This document shows, piece by piece, positions 1-8,265 of a DNA stretch of 34,620 nt (the stretch's first letter is position 1; each line of letters opens with the position of its first letter). Source of the stretch: Prevotella sp. (GTDB taxonomy: Bacteria; Bacteroidota; Bacteroidia; Bacteroidales; Bacteroidaceae); NCBI GenBank assembly GCA_017449025.1, contig JAFSKJ010000083.1, forward strand, positions 1-34,620, written 5' to 3'. The notes under the pieces are model-generated. The model was not told the DNA's origin. It worked only from the letters and a program-made list of their open reading frames with translations, and made no database searches. The translations under genes were made by a program, and so were the position numbers.

Positions 1-4
1 AAGA

Positions 5-140
5 GTGCCCCAGCAGCAGTATAGGGCGACCCCTTCAGGGTCGTTGTCCTCCCCTCTGCTTCTCCGGGGGTGCTTCGCACCACCCGGTTATTTAGAGGTG
101 ACCGCGTTGCGGTCATACTGCTGTTCAACCGCACAGCACG
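5..140 (+). repeat. Structured 136-bp repeat, left copy of a terminal inverted pair
   Basis: This stretch is the exact reverse complement of 34485-34620. It folds on paper into a multibranch structure. An outer stem CAGCAGTAT/ATACTGCTG (14-22 with 115-123) encloses three hairpins: CGACCC/GGGTCG (27-32 with 38-43), CCGGG+GGTGC closing on GCACC+CCCGG around a TTC loop (64-87), and GACCGC/GCGGTC around GTT (100-105 with 109-114). Both copies lie upstream of a glycoside hydrolase gene and in the same orientation relative to it. The identity is read directly; calling it a dispersed repeat that broke the assembly is inference. Confidence 0.9.
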
Positions 141-175
141 TTAATTTCTTCCCTGTTTTGCCTCTGTTTACAGTC

Positions 176-198
176 GAATTGTGTTAATCTTCCAAAAT
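176..198 (+). promoter_or_regulatory. Candidate activator site shared with the 23.4-kb gene
   Basis: A 23-bp motif with core TTAATCTTCCAAAAT recurs at 23285-23307 with a single mismatch. In both places it ends 26 bp before the -7 box TATCTTTG, just above the -33 region. Both downstream genes encode secreted proteins with likely roles in polysaccharide use. The match and spacing are seen directly; binding by a hybrid two-component or similar regulator is inference. Confidence 0.55.
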
Positions 199-201
199 CC
201 G

Positions 202-232
202 TTGCTGTTTCAAGCTATTTGTTGTATCTTTG
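202..232 (+). promoter_or_regulatory. Bacteroidetes-type promoter of the GH43 gene
   Basis: TTG at 202-204 and TATCTTTG at 225-232 are separated by 20 bp, matching the Bacteroidetes sigma-ABfr consensus (TTTG, 19-21 bp, TAnnTTTG). Transcription would start near 238, giving a leader of about 75 nt before the ATG at 315. Confidence 0.75.
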
Positions 233-314
233 CGGCGTCCAACCAGTGGGGCGCGCTCCCTGATGAAGTTATATGGCAGCCGTAAGTGATAATCGAAAAA
301 GAATAAATGACAAG

Positions 315-2030
315 ATGAAGAAACTGTTGATTGTCTTGCTGGCCTTGATGAGCCATGCTATGTATGCACAAATGACGAATCCCGTCATCTTTGCCGACGT
401 GCCCGACCTCGATATTATTCGCGTGGACAATACCTATTACATGGTGTCTACCACGATGCACTTTGCACCGGGCTGCGGCATCATGAAGTCGAAGGACTTG
501 GTGAACTGGGAGATTGTGAACTACGCCTACGACGAGCTGGACGAGGGCGACAACTTCCGCCTGCTCAACGGCAAGAGCGAGTACTCACAGGGGTCGTGGG
601 CGGCCAACCTGCGCTACGACCCGTACGAGAAGATGTACTACATGATCATGACGTGCAACACCACGGGCAAGACCTATTTCTACGTGACTGACGACATTGA
701 GAACGGTCGCTGGCACTGCTCCGTAACGGACAAGTGCTACGACCCGGGCCTGCTGTTCGAGGATACTGGCACGGAGGTGAGGAAATATGTGCTGCATCCT
801 GCCGACACCTTCGACGACCATGCCATGTATCTGCGTGAGATGAAGGTGGACAAGAACTGGAATGTCACTGTTGGCGAACGCCGCAAGGTGATTGACTATG
901 CCAACTTGGAGAATCCTGCCCGCGGCCTGCGCGCCGAAGGCTATCATGGCTATAAGATTGGCGACTACTATTATATCTTTATGATTCAGGGCTGCGACGG
1001 TCAGCGGCAGGAGATAGTGTGGCGCTCTCGCGACCTTTTCAATGGCAAATGGGAGGGCCGTATGGTCTTTGGCGGCGAGATGGTTGACGGTCAAGGAAAC
1101 ATTGTGATGCAGACCAACGGCATAGGCCAGGGCGGCGTTGTGGAAACCCCCGATGGCCAGTGGTGGTGCTTCCTCTTCAAGGACTATGGTTCCATTGGTC
1201 GTATGCCTATATGGCTGCCGATGACGTGGAGTGCCGACGGCTGGCCTGTAGTGGGCAATGGCACTACCGACAAACTGCCAAAGGGCAAGAACATGACAAC
1301 CCCCTACAGCCTCCCCTTGCCCCTGCAAAAGGTGGGGAGCATTGCCTCCGGTGTTGTAGAGAGCGATGAGTTCAAATCATACAAGCCCAAGAAGAGCAAG
1401 AGTGTCTTTGGCGCCCGTTATGAGCAGTCAATACTTGGCGACAAGGCGCACGGCTGGCTTAAGCCCGTCTGGCAATGGAACCATATTCCCGACATGAATG
1501 GCTGGAGCCTCACTGAGCGCAAGGGCTGGCTGCGACTGAAGCCCACCTCTGTGGTGAAGAGCATCCGCGAAGCCCGCAACACACTTACCCAGCGTGCTTT
1601 CGGTCCTAAATGCACTGGCGAGGTGCTGCTCGATGCCTCCGGCCTTAAGGAAGGCGACTATGCGGGCATCAGTGCCTTCCAGAACCGCTACGGTTTTGTT
1701 GGTGTGAAGAAGGAAAAAGGTCAGCTCTACATCGTCATGCACCGTGCCATGGAGAAAGGCGACGCCGTGGGCAAGGAAATTGAGAGCCTCCCCCTGCCCC
1801 TACAGAAGGATGGGAGAGTTTTTCTCCGCGTGAAGATGGACTTTACCGACCGCACCGACAAGGCCACCTTTGCCTATAGCCTCGACGGAAAGCAGTGGCA
1901 GTCCATCGGCGACACCTTGCAGATGCACTATGACTGGCCTGACTTCTGCGGCTATCGCTTCGCTCTCTTCCACTTTGCCACACAGCAGACGGGCGGCTGC
2001 GCCGACTTCGAGTTTTTCCGCGTTGGGTAG
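315..2030 (+). CDS. Secreted glycoside hydrolase family 43 (xylosidase/arabinofuranosidase type)
   Basis: This is a 571-residue protein. The ATG at 315 is chosen over the upstream in-frame ATG at 273 because it starts a clean signal peptide (MKKLLIVLLALMSHAMYAQ). The first ~330 residues form a GH43 five-blade propeller. NPVIFADVPDLDIIR holds the expected catalytic base Asp (about D31) followed by TYYMVSTT. YDPGLLFED likely holds the pKa-tuning Asp, and GLRAEGYHGYKIG the acid Glu (about E208). This layout resembles the subfamilies acting on xylan or arabinose-containing side chains. The C-terminal ~200 residues (from about 'WQWNHIPDMNGWSLTERKGW') resemble the concanavalin-like beta-sandwich common in GH43 enzymes. 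Two copies of a short in-frame repeat encode SLPLPLQK. Exact substrate cannot be read from sequence alone; arabinose or xylose release is likely, possibly from pectin given the other enzymes here. Confidence 0.88.
   Translation: MKKLLIVLLALMSHAMYAQMTNPVIFADVPDLDIIRVDNTYYMVSTTMHFAPGCGIMKSKDLVNWEIVNYAYDELDEGDNFRLLNGKSEYSQGSWAANLRYDPYEKMYYMIMTCNTTGKTYFYVTDDIENGRWHCSVTDKCYDPGLLFEDTGTEVRKYVLHPADTFDDHAMYLREMKVDKNWNVTVGERRKVIDYANLENPARGLRAEGYHGYKIGDYYYIFMIQGCDGQRQEIVWRSRDLFNGKWEGRMVFGGEMVDGQGNIVMQTNGIGQGGVVETPDGQWWCFLFKDYGSIGRMPIWLPMTWSADGWPVVGNGTTDKLPKGKNMTTPYSLPLPLQKVGSIASGVVESDEFKSYKPKKSKSVFGARYEQSILGDKAHGWLKPVWQWNHIPDMNGWSLTERKGWLRLKPTSVVKSIREARNTLTQRAFGPKCTGEVLLDASGLKEGDYAGISAFQNRYGFVGVKKEKGQLYIVMHRAMEKGDAVGKEIESLPLPLQKDGRVFLRVKMDFTDRTDKATFAYSLDGKQWQSIGDTLQMHYDWPDFCGYRFALFHFATQQTGGCADFEFFRVG
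1308..1340 (+). repeat. In-frame palindromic mini-repeat in GH43, copy 1
   Basis: Encodes SLPLPLQKVG. CTCCCC and GGGGAG form hairpin arms around a ~20-nt loop. It matches 1785-1816 at 27 of 32 positions, in the same reading frame. It lies at the junction between the catalytic propeller and the C-terminal sandwich. Confidence 0.7.
1785..1816 (+). repeat. In-frame palindromic mini-repeat in GH43, copy 2
   Basis: Encodes SLPLPLQKDG and is homologous at the DNA level to 1308-1340. It sits in a probable surface loop of the C-terminal beta-sandwich domain. Differences are scattered, so the two insertions are not a very recent duplication. Confidence 0.7.
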
Positions 2031-2084
2031 GTTTGGTAGGTGTAGTAGGTTTGGTAGGTGTAGTAGGTTTGGTAGGTGTAGTAG
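2031..2084 (+). repeat. Three perfect 18-bp tandem repeats between convergent genes
   Basis: The unit GTTTGGTAGGTGTAGTAG occurs three times without error, starting directly after the GH43 stop codon. The stop (TAG at 2028-2030) looks like the end of a degenerate earlier unit. The array ends 3 bp before the stop of the convergent TPR gene. No intrinsic terminator hairpin is visible here. Confidence 0.9.
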
Positions 2085-2087
2085 GTT

Positions 2088-2936
2088 TTACACTCCGAAG
2101 GGAGATGCGTTTTTGTATGCCTCCTTCACTTGTTGTTCAATGTCCTCGTTGTCCTGTTCCGGGTTCAGCTCCTTGGCCTGCTGCAGGTCGCTCTCGGCTT
2201 TGTCGGTACGTCCCATGGCCATGTACAGCTCTCCGCGCCTGCGGAAAGCCTCTGCTGAGAAGGGGTTGACCTCGATGGCCATGTCGTAGAGCTTCAGTGC
2301 CGTCTCCTGCTGCCCTTTTGCCGTCTCCACCTGTGCCTTTAGCAGCAGCACGTCCTCGTGTCCTCCGGCAAATTCAAGTAGCCACATGGCATCTGCGTCG
2401 GCCTCGTCGGTGAAACCAAGATTGAGCAGGGTCTTCGAACGTAGCAGCCTTGCGTCGGCATAGTCGTCGTGGTTGGTGATGAGGGTGTTTAGGTGTTCAA
2501 TGGCTTTCTCTGGCTGATTCTTGCCTAACATGGCCTGTGCGAGCATCAGCAATACTCGTTCGTCAGCATTGGGGTCAAGGGCCGAGCATATCTGCTCCAT
2601 TCGGTCGTAGTCTTCCATCATATATGCTACATGCGCCATCTGCAGGTTCAGCATCAGGTTGTCTGGTTCGGCAGCGGTCATAATCTCAAGCTGGCTCATG
2701 GCTCCTTCCAGGTCGCCCTGGCGTATCAGCACCTGCTGCAGGTAGTCGCGCACCTCCAAGTCGTTCCTCATCTTGAGGGCTTCCTCGAAACAGCGCACAG
2801 CATAGTCGGCGCGCCCAATCTTCATGGCCTTGATGCCGTCGTACTTAAGCAGGTCGAAGTTCTTGTCCTCGGCCTCCTTTTTCTCTTCCTCCGGCGTAAG
2901 CTCCTTGCCGCCGAAAATAGCTTTCCAAAAACTCAT
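2088..2936 (-). CDS. Tetratricopeptide repeat protein
   Basis: This is a 282-residue protein without a signal peptide, so probably cytoplasmic. After a charged N-terminus (residues ~1-30, rich in Glu and Lys) it is built of helical TPR units, visible as recurrent 'A..cFeeAL', 'G..e.A...l' and 'A.eLnP' patterns (e.g. ADYAVRCFEEALKMR, PEKAIEHLNTLI, TALKLYDMAIEVNPFSAEAF, DKAESDLQQAKELNP). TPR proteins act as protein-binding scaffolds; no catalytic motif is present and the partner cannot be told. It is monocistronic, with a TAACTTTG promoter element on the minus strand at 3016-3023. Confidence 0.8.
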   Translation of the reverse strand: MSFWKAIFGGKELTPEEEKKEAEDKNFDLLKYDGIKAMKIGRADYAVRCFEEALKMRNDLEVRDYLQQVLIRQGDLEGAMSQLEIMTAAEPDNLMLNLQMAHVAYMMEDYDRMEQICSALDPNADERVLLMLAQAMLGKNQPEKAIEHLNTLITNHDDYADARLLRSKTLLNLGFTDEADADAMWLLEFAGGHEDVLLLKAQVETAKGQQETALKLYDMAIEVNPFSAEAFRRRGELYMAMGRTDKAESDLQQAKELNPEQDNEDIEQQVKEAYKNASPFGV

Positions 2937-3015
2937 ATTGTTTCTTTTCTTAAAGGATGTAGTGATACTGATGGTCGGAAACCGTTGTGGGCGGGACGCC
3001 CGCGTTCCGATGCTG

Positions 3016-3023
3016 CAAAGTTA
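3016..3023 (-). promoter_or_regulatory. -7 element of the TPR gene
   Basis: TAACTTTG on the minus strand fits TAnnTTTG about 80 bp upstream of the TPR start. A convincing -33 TTG/TTTG is not obvious. Confidence 0.5.
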
Positions 3024-3147
3024 TTAAAATGTTTGAAGAACTCTTCATTTGGAGTGTTAAAAAACTATATTGCAAGCTTAGTGGCAGCAAAAGTGGCTGT
3101 TAGGAGTTAAAGGTAGTTAAAGCATGATAGTTTTCACGCAAAAGTTG

Positions 3148-3155
3148 TACCTTTG
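3148..3155 (+). promoter_or_regulatory. -7 element of ftsK
   Basis: TACCTTTG fits the Bacteroidetes -7 consensus 29 bp before the ftsK ATG. The -33 box is weak. The gap 3024-3147 shows nothing else recognisable. Confidence 0.6.
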
Positions 3156-3184
3156 CATGTTGTAAGGAAAAAAGAGAGAAAGAC

Positions 3185-5656
3185 ATGACAAAAAAGAAGA
3201 AAAAGACAAAGTCCACACCCAAGTCGTTCAGCGAGGTGATGGGCATGAGGAGTTTTGTCAACAGCGAGTACTTGCTCTTCTTCACGGGCTTTGCCCTGCT
3301 GCTGATAGCCGGATTCTTGGTGCTCTCGTTCATCTTCTACTTCACCACAGGGGCTTCCGACCAGAGTCTGATAGAGAATCTGCGTGATGGCGACATGATG
3401 AATGAGCAGCGTATGTTTGCCAACAAGTGTGGCTCCATAGGAGCCTACGTCTCATATTTCTTCATAGACAAGTGTTTCGGCCTGGCCGCCTTTGTTATTC
3501 CCGCCTTTCTGGTGATGGCGGCTCTCAGGATGATGCGTGTCTATAAGGTTAACCTGCTGAAGTGGTTTCTCTGCTTAGGCATAGTTATGGTTTGGGCATC
3601 GGTGACCATGGCGAAGTTTCTGGAGCCGTTCTTCGTGGATAGCCACTTTTCGCCTGGCGGCAACCATGGCCTCTATGTTTGCCAGTGGACAGAGAACCTG
3701 GTGGGCACGCCCGGACTCACGGCCTTGCTGGGCCTGACGGCAATAGCCTTCCTGACATACCTCAGCTCAGAGACCATCTATACCATACGTAAGCTGCTCA
3801 ACCCGGTGAAGTTCTTTACCGACCGCGTGAAATTCAACATCACCAACACCGACACAGGTGAGGAGCCTACGGGCACATACAGCATTGAGACTGAAGACGA
3901 CCCCGACGTGTTCGATGACCCGCGAACTCAGACCGTGGACTTCCCCGACGACGGGGAGCCGGTGGGCAACGATGGCTTCGGACAGACTGGCATTATTGGC
4001 GGCGGTGGCGACAAGAAAACCGCTGACAGGGCGCAGGCCGGCAACGACCATGAGATGGAGATAGAGGTGGCTGGCAACGAGGAGACTGCCGACAGCAAGA
4101 CGCTGGTGCAGGTGGGCGACATGGAGCTTGAGCCATACGACCCGAAGCGCGACTTGGAGAACTACCACTATCCGACGCTCGACCTGCTCAAGCATTATGA
4201 GGAAGACGGGAAACCGTATATCGACATGGTGGAGCAGACGGAAAACAAAAACCGAATAGTGGAAGTGCTACGCAACTTCGGTATTGAGATATCGAGCATC
4301 AAGGCTACCGTAGGACCCACCATCACACTCTACGAAATCACTCCAGCCCAAGGCGTGCGCATATCAAAGATACGCTCGTTGGAAGACGACATTGCCCTGA
4401 GCCTGAAAGCCCTTGGCATACGTATCATCGCCCCAATCCCAGGCAAGGGAACCATAGGAATAGAGGTGCCTAACGCCAAGCCGAACATAGTGTCGATGGA
4501 GTCGATACTCAACTCGAAGAAATTCCAGGAGACGAAGATGGAGCTGCCATGCGCCATGGGTAAGACCATCACCAACGAGGTGTTCATGTTCGATCTGGCC
4601 AAGGCGCCTCACCTGCTTGTGGCAGGAGCCACCGGACAGGGTAAGTCGGTAGGCCTGAATGCCATCCTCACCTCTTTATTATATAAGAAGCATCCGGCAG
4701 AGATGAAGATAGTGCTTGTAGACCCGAAGATGGTGGAATTCTCCATCTACAAGAACATTGACAAGCATTTCCTTGCTGCACTGCCGGAAGAGATGGAGAC
4801 CCCAATCATTACCGACACCAGCAAAGTGGTGCGCACGCTGAACTCCCTCTGCGTGGAGATGGACTCTCGCTACGAGCTGCTCATGGCGGCAGGCGAGCGA
4901 AACATAAAGGACTATAACAAGAAGTTCATTGAGCGCAAGCTCAATCCGGAGAAGGGGCATAAGTACATGCCTTACATAGTGGTGGTAATCGATGAGTACG
5001 GCGACCTGATTATGACTGCCGGCAAGGAGATAGAACTGCCCATTGCCCGCATAGCTCAGAAGGCCCGTGCCGTGGGCATACACATGATCATAGCCACGCA
5101 GCGCCCAACCACCAACATCATCACTGGTACCATCAAGGCCAACTTCCCTGCACGCATAGCCTTCAAGGTGTCACAGGGAATAGACTCCAAGACCATCCTC
5201 GACCGCATGGGTGCTAATCAGCTCATTGGTCGCGGCGACATGCTTTACCTGCAGGGCAACGACCCCATCCGCGTGCAGTGCGCCTTTGTCGACACACCCG
5301 AGGTGGTCGACATCAACAACTTTATAGCCGCCCAGCAGGGATACATCGAGCCGTTCCAGCTGCCAGAGCCTATTGTCGACGACGGAAGTGCCGACAGCGA
5401 ATCTCGCGAAGTAGACATGACCCACCTCGACCCGATGTTCGAGGATGCTGCACGGCTCATCGTAATGTCGCAGAGCGGAAGCACCAGCCTCATACAGCGC
5501 AAGTACTCCATAGGCTATAACCGGGCAGGCAGGCTCATGGACCAGCTTGAGAAGGCAGGAGTGGTGGGGCAGGCACACGGCTCCAAACCGCGTGAAGTGC
5601 TGATACAAGACGAGATGAGCCTCGAAAGCCTGCTAAGCGGGCTTCGCTCAAGATAA
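3185..5656 (+). CDS. ftsK: DNA translocase FtsK
   Basis: This is an 823-residue septal DNA pump that helps resolve and segregate chromosome termini during division. The N-terminus has several hydrophobic membrane segments (residues ~30-200), followed by an acidic linker (~220-300). The motor follows: alpha domain from ~320, Walker A GATGQGKS at 481-488, Walker B VVVIDE with D603/E604, and the conserved ATQRPTTNIITGTIKANFPARIAF stretch (here split over about 640-665). The C-terminal ~65 residues are the gamma winged helix that reads polar chromosome sequences (SLIQRKYSIGYNRAGRLMDQ). Length is normal for the family and no key residue is missing. A LolA-like gene follows after 25 bp, an arrangement known in Bacteroidales, and is probably co-transcribed. 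Confidence 0.97.
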   Translation: MTKKKKKTKSTPKSFSEVMGMRSFVNSEYLLFFTGFALLLIAGFLVLSFIFYFTTGASDQSLIENLRDGDMMNEQRMFANKCGSIGAYVSYFFIDKCFGLAAFVIPAFLVMAALRMMRVYKVNLLKWFLCLGIVMVWASVTMAKFLEPFFVDSHFSPGGNHGLYVCQWTENLVGTPGLTALLGLTAIAFLTYLSSETIYTIRKLLNPVKFFTDRVKFNITNTDTGEEPTGTYSIETEDDPDVFDDPRTQTVDFPDDGEPVGNDGFGQTGIIGGGGDKKTADRAQAGNDHEMEIEVAGNEETADSKTLVQVGDMELEPYDPKRDLENYHYPTLDLLKHYEEDGKPYIDMVEQTENKNRIVEVLRNFGIEISSIKATVGPTITLYEITPAQGVRISKIRSLEDDIALSLKALGIRIIAPIPGKGTIGIEVPNAKPNIVSMESILNSKKFQETKMELPCAMGKTITNEVFMFDLAKAPHLLVAGATGQGKSVGLNAILTSLLYKKHPAEMKIVLVDPKMVEFSIYKNIDKHFLAALPEEMETPIITDTSKVVRTLNSLCVEMDSRYELLMAAGERNIKDYNKKFIERKLNPEKGHKYMPYIVVVIDEYGDLIMTAGKEIELPIARIAQKARAVGIHMIIATQRPTTNIITGTIKANFPARIAFKVSQGIDSKTILDRMGANQLIGRGDMLYLQGNDPIRVQCAFVDTPEVVDINNFIAAQQGYIEPFQLPEPIVDDGSADSESREVDMTHLDPMFEDAARLIVMSQSGSTSLIQRKYSIGYNRAGRLMDQLEKAGVVGQAHGSKPREVLIQDEMSLESLLSGLRSR

Positions 5657-5681
5657 TAATTGAACAATAAGTAAAGTAATA

Positions 5682-6329
5682 ATGGGAATGAAAGAAATTA
5701 TTAAGACTTTAACCAGCAGTAGACTGATGACAGTGATGGCATTGTCGCTTGTCATTTGTCAGTTATCATTCAGCCACGCAGGAGCGCAGTCAGCCCGCAG
5801 CATACTTGACAAGACAGCAGCGGTGCTGAGCAACAAGGATGGGGTGACGGCAAACTTCACCATGACCAACAGCCAGAAGTTGCAGGTTAGCGGCACCGTG
5901 GCCGTGAAGGGCATCAAGCTCTACGCCAAGACCCAGGTGGGTATAATCTGGTTCGACGGCAAGACCCAGTGGACATATCTTACCAAGAACGACGAGGTGA
6001 GCGTCACCACCCCCACAGCCGTTCAGCTTCAGACCATCAACCCCTACACGTTCATCAACATGTATCGCGACGGCTACAAGTACACCTTGAACAAGTCGGG
6101 CAGCGAGTATAAGGTTCACCTTACTGCCACCGACCCAAAGCGAAAGATACAGGAAATGTTCGTCAACGTGGACAAGAAGACCTACGCCCCCACACAGGTG
6201 AAGCTGTTGCAGGGCAACAAGTGGACGCTGTTCGACATCTCGGGCGTGAAGCAGCAGAAGCTCAACGATGGAATGTTCCGCTTCAGCTCAAAAGACTTCC
6301 CCAACGCGGAAGTCATCGACCTGCGCTGA
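5682..6329 (+). CDS. LolA-like outer-membrane lipoprotein carrier
   Basis: This is a 215-residue periplasmic protein. It has an N-terminal signal peptide (hydrophobic core LMTVMALSLVICQL, likely cleavage after AGA). The LolA-type half-barrel pattern follows: 'ARSILDKTAAVLSNKDGVTANFTMTN', then repeated short strands (GIIWFDGKTQWTYL, EVSVTTPTAVQLQTINPYTFINMY, NVDKKTYAPTQVKLL). LolA family proteins shuttle lipoproteins across the periplasm. The gene lies 25 bp after ftsK and 60 bp before the next gene, suggesting one operon. A second ATG at 5688 is an alternative start. The Bacteroidetes versions are divergent, so the precise cargo is inference. Confidence 0.82.
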   Translation: MGMKEIIKTLTSSRLMTVMALSLVICQLSFSHAGAQSARSILDKTAAVLSNKDGVTANFTMTNSQKLQVSGTVAVKGIKLYAKTQVGIIWFDGKTQWTYLTKNDEVSVTTPTAVQLQTINPYTFINMYRDGYKYTLNKSGSEYKVHLTATDPKRKIQEMFVNVDKKTYAPTQVKLLQGNKWTLFDISGVKQQKLNDGMFRFSSKDFPNAEVIDLR

Positions 6330-6389
6330 TGAGACTATCGACAACAGCAGGGGTTAGAGGACTCAATAATGAATTACTGAAGACCGACA

Positions 6390-7871
6390 ATGAATAGATT
6401 CAGACTCTATCGGCTTATTCGTCGCAACACGCGGTTGGCCTATCGCCGCAGTCCCGCCCTGGAACAGAGCCGCGTGGCCAAGGTGATGCTCTTCCTCGGA
6501 GGGGGATTGTTTGTCATCTACCTTATTCTTTACGGCACCATCATGGGCATGGCTGTGGAGCGTGGCGAGTACGCCACACTGATGTGTTTCATGCCCTTCG
6601 TGCTGGTCATCGACTTCCTGCTGCGGTTCATGGTGCAGCAGACGCCCGACATGATGGTGAAACCCTACATTCTGCTGCCAATCTCCAAATACTCCGTCAT
6701 CGACTGTTTCCTGCTGTCATCACTCGGCAGTACCTACAACTGGCTGTGGCTCGCCATGTTCGTGCCCTACTCAGTAATAGCCTTGGCCAGCGGATGCACA
6801 TGGGGCGGAGTGCTGATGACGCTCGTCACAGCACAGCTCCTCATCTTGCTCAACAGCCAGATATACATCACCATGCGCACCCTTATAGGGCGTTCACTGC
6901 TGTGGTGGCTGCTGGCATTGGTTGTCTATGGGGCATTGTACCTGCCGTGGATAGTGATAGGCGGCGACAAGGGCTTGGAGACCATGATGGAGACGTACGT
7001 TGCAGCCGGCAGCAGCCCGCTCATGCTTCTCGGCGTGGCAGTGGCGCTCGCAGCCATGCTGTGGATAAACCGCCGCATGCAGTTCGCCTTCGTCTATGAG
7101 GAGATTTCCAAGCAGGAGAAGACCAAGCTCAAGAGCGTCAGCCAGTTCGGATTCCTCAACCGCTTCGGCGAGACGGGAGAATACCTGAAACTGGAAATAA
7201 AGTCGGTAATGCGCAACAAGGCCATGCGCAACCGCTTCACAATGAGCCTCGCGCTGATAATAGTCTTCAGCCTGCTCATAGCCTACACGCCTATCTACGA
7301 CGACAACGCCATGCTCAACTTCTGGTGCTTCTACTGCTTTGGCATCTACGGCATTACCAGCCTCACTAAGGTGATGGGACCCGAGGGCAACTACATAGAC
7401 CTGCTGATGAGCCACCGCGAGAACATCATACGCCTGCTAATGGCAAAATACCTGTTCCACTGCGCCATATTGTTTGTGCCGTTCATAGTCATGCTGCCTG
7501 CCGTCATTGCCGGCAAGTTCACCCTACTTATGATGGTGGCCTACATGCTGTTGTCAAGCGGGCTTCTCTATTTCATCATGTTCCAGCTGGCCGTCTACAA
7601 CAAGCAGACACTGCCGCTCGACCAGAAGCTCACAGGAAAGGGAAACTTTGAAAACGGCGTGCAGCTTGTCATTGAGATGGTGGCACTCATCTTGCCCATT
7701 GCCTTAGTGGCACTGTTGCAGCTCACGCTCTCACAGACTGCAGCCTACGTCATACAGTCACTCATAGGCTTGGCCTTCACGCTCACCAGCCCTATATGGA
7801 TGCACAACATCTACCACCGCATGATGGCCCGCAAGTACGAGAACCTTGAGGGCTTCCATGCAACACGGTGA
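6390..7871 (+). CDS. DUF5687 family multi-pass membrane protein (ABC permease-like)
   Basis: This is a 493-residue integral membrane protein with about ten or more hydrophobic spans (e.g. VMLFLGGGLFVIYLILYGTI, LLWWLLALVVYGALYLPWIV, FTMSLALIIVFSLLIAY, LVIEMVALILPIALVALLQL). The opening 'MNRFRLYRLIRRNTRLAYRRSP' and a central cytoplasmic stretch (~residues 230-280) match the DUF5687 pattern as I recall it. Such proteins resemble ABC-2 export permeases and are usually encoded beside an ABC ATPase. Here no ATPase gene follows; the DNA 21 bp downstream is a broken BspA-like gene. Transport function and substrate are unknown. Confidence 0.75.
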   Translation: MNRFRLYRLIRRNTRLAYRRSPALEQSRVAKVMLFLGGGLFVIYLILYGTIMGMAVERGEYATLMCFMPFVLVIDFLLRFMVQQTPDMMVKPYILLPISKYSVIDCFLLSSLGSTYNWLWLAMFVPYSVIALASGCTWGGVLMTLVTAQLLILLNSQIYITMRTLIGRSLLWWLLALVVYGALYLPWIVIGGDKGLETMMETYVAAGSSPLMLLGVAVALAAMLWINRRMQFAFVYEEISKQEKTKLKSVSQFGFLNRFGETGEYLKLEIKSVMRNKAMRNRFTMSLALIIVFSLLIAYTPIYDDNAMLNFWCFYCFGIYGITSLTKVMGPEGNYIDLLMSHRENIIRLLMAKYLFHCAILFVPFIVMLPAVIAGKFTLLMMVAYMLLSSGLLYFIMFQLAVYNKQTLPLDQKLTGKGNFENGVQLVIEMVALILPIALVALLQLTLSQTAAYVIQSLIGLAFTLTSPIWMHNIYHRMMARKYENLEGFHATR

Positions 7872-7891
7872 TGCGCGTGCGCACCTCTCGA

Positions 7892-8180
7892 GATAATGCC
7901 TTTTACACAACGGGATTGTCTTCCATCACTCTTCCAAATTCAATAAAAAACATTGACGAAGGTGACGATTCCTGGCACGGTGACAACTATCGCTGACGGA
8001 GCCTTCGCAGGCTGCGAGAACCTACGGTCCATCTATGTATTTGCTCCAGAGCCTATCAGCCTGACAGCCACTGAGGTGCGCAACATGGTGACCAGAGCAG
8101 ACGGGAATGTGCCCTCGCAGTTCGAGGGCGTCGACTTCAATAGTGCCGAGTTTCACTTCGAGACTTGGCACTATTTATTC
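7892..8180 (+). pseudogene. Eroded BspA-like LRR gene, remnant 1
   Basis: One frame encodes DNAFYTTGLSSITLPNSIKNID, two joined pieces of a leucine-rich repeat (7892-7957). At about 7955 the frame shifts to one encoding VTIPGTVTTIADGAFAG and then TRADGNVPSQFEG, nearly identical to residues in the intact BspA-like genes at 10122 and 13663. The coding match stops at the 'DF' codons and runs in frame into the hairpin at 8140-8174. It is therefore an internally deleted, frameshifted and truncated copy with neither start nor tail. Confidence 0.8.
8140..8174 (+). repeat. Hairpin repeat, copy 1
   Basis: Twelve-base arms ATAGTGCCGAGT and ACTTGGCACTAT (one G-T pair) surround the loop TTCACTTCGAG. The same hairpin, with a perfect stem, recurs at 9009-9043 and 12518-12552. 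Here the DNA downstream is unrelated to that of the other copies. It could act as a terminator for the BspA remnant, though no U-tract follows. Confidence 0.85.
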
Positions 8181-8207
8181 CAGACAATTCAACTTTTCCT
8201 CGATTTA

Positions 8208-8239
8208 TTTGGAACTTTCATAATAAATCCGTAAATTTG
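8208..8239 (+). promoter_or_regulatory. Promoter of the first PIN toxin-antitoxin pair
   Basis: TTTG at 8208-8211 and TAAATTTG at 8232-8239 are separated by 20 bp, a full Bacteroidetes consensus. The antitoxin ATG lies 26 bp downstream. Confidence 0.75.
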
Positions 8240-8265
8240 CGGACAGAAACAAATATGATACGATT

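Noticed and set aside
2033-2269. Short protein with VGVVGL repeats
   Set aside because: It comes from the 18-bp tandem repeat and then runs antisense through the TPR gene.
8140-8174. Rho-independent terminator
   Set aside because: The stem is strong enough, but its lower part is AT-rich and no run of T follows; kept only as a repeat hairpin.
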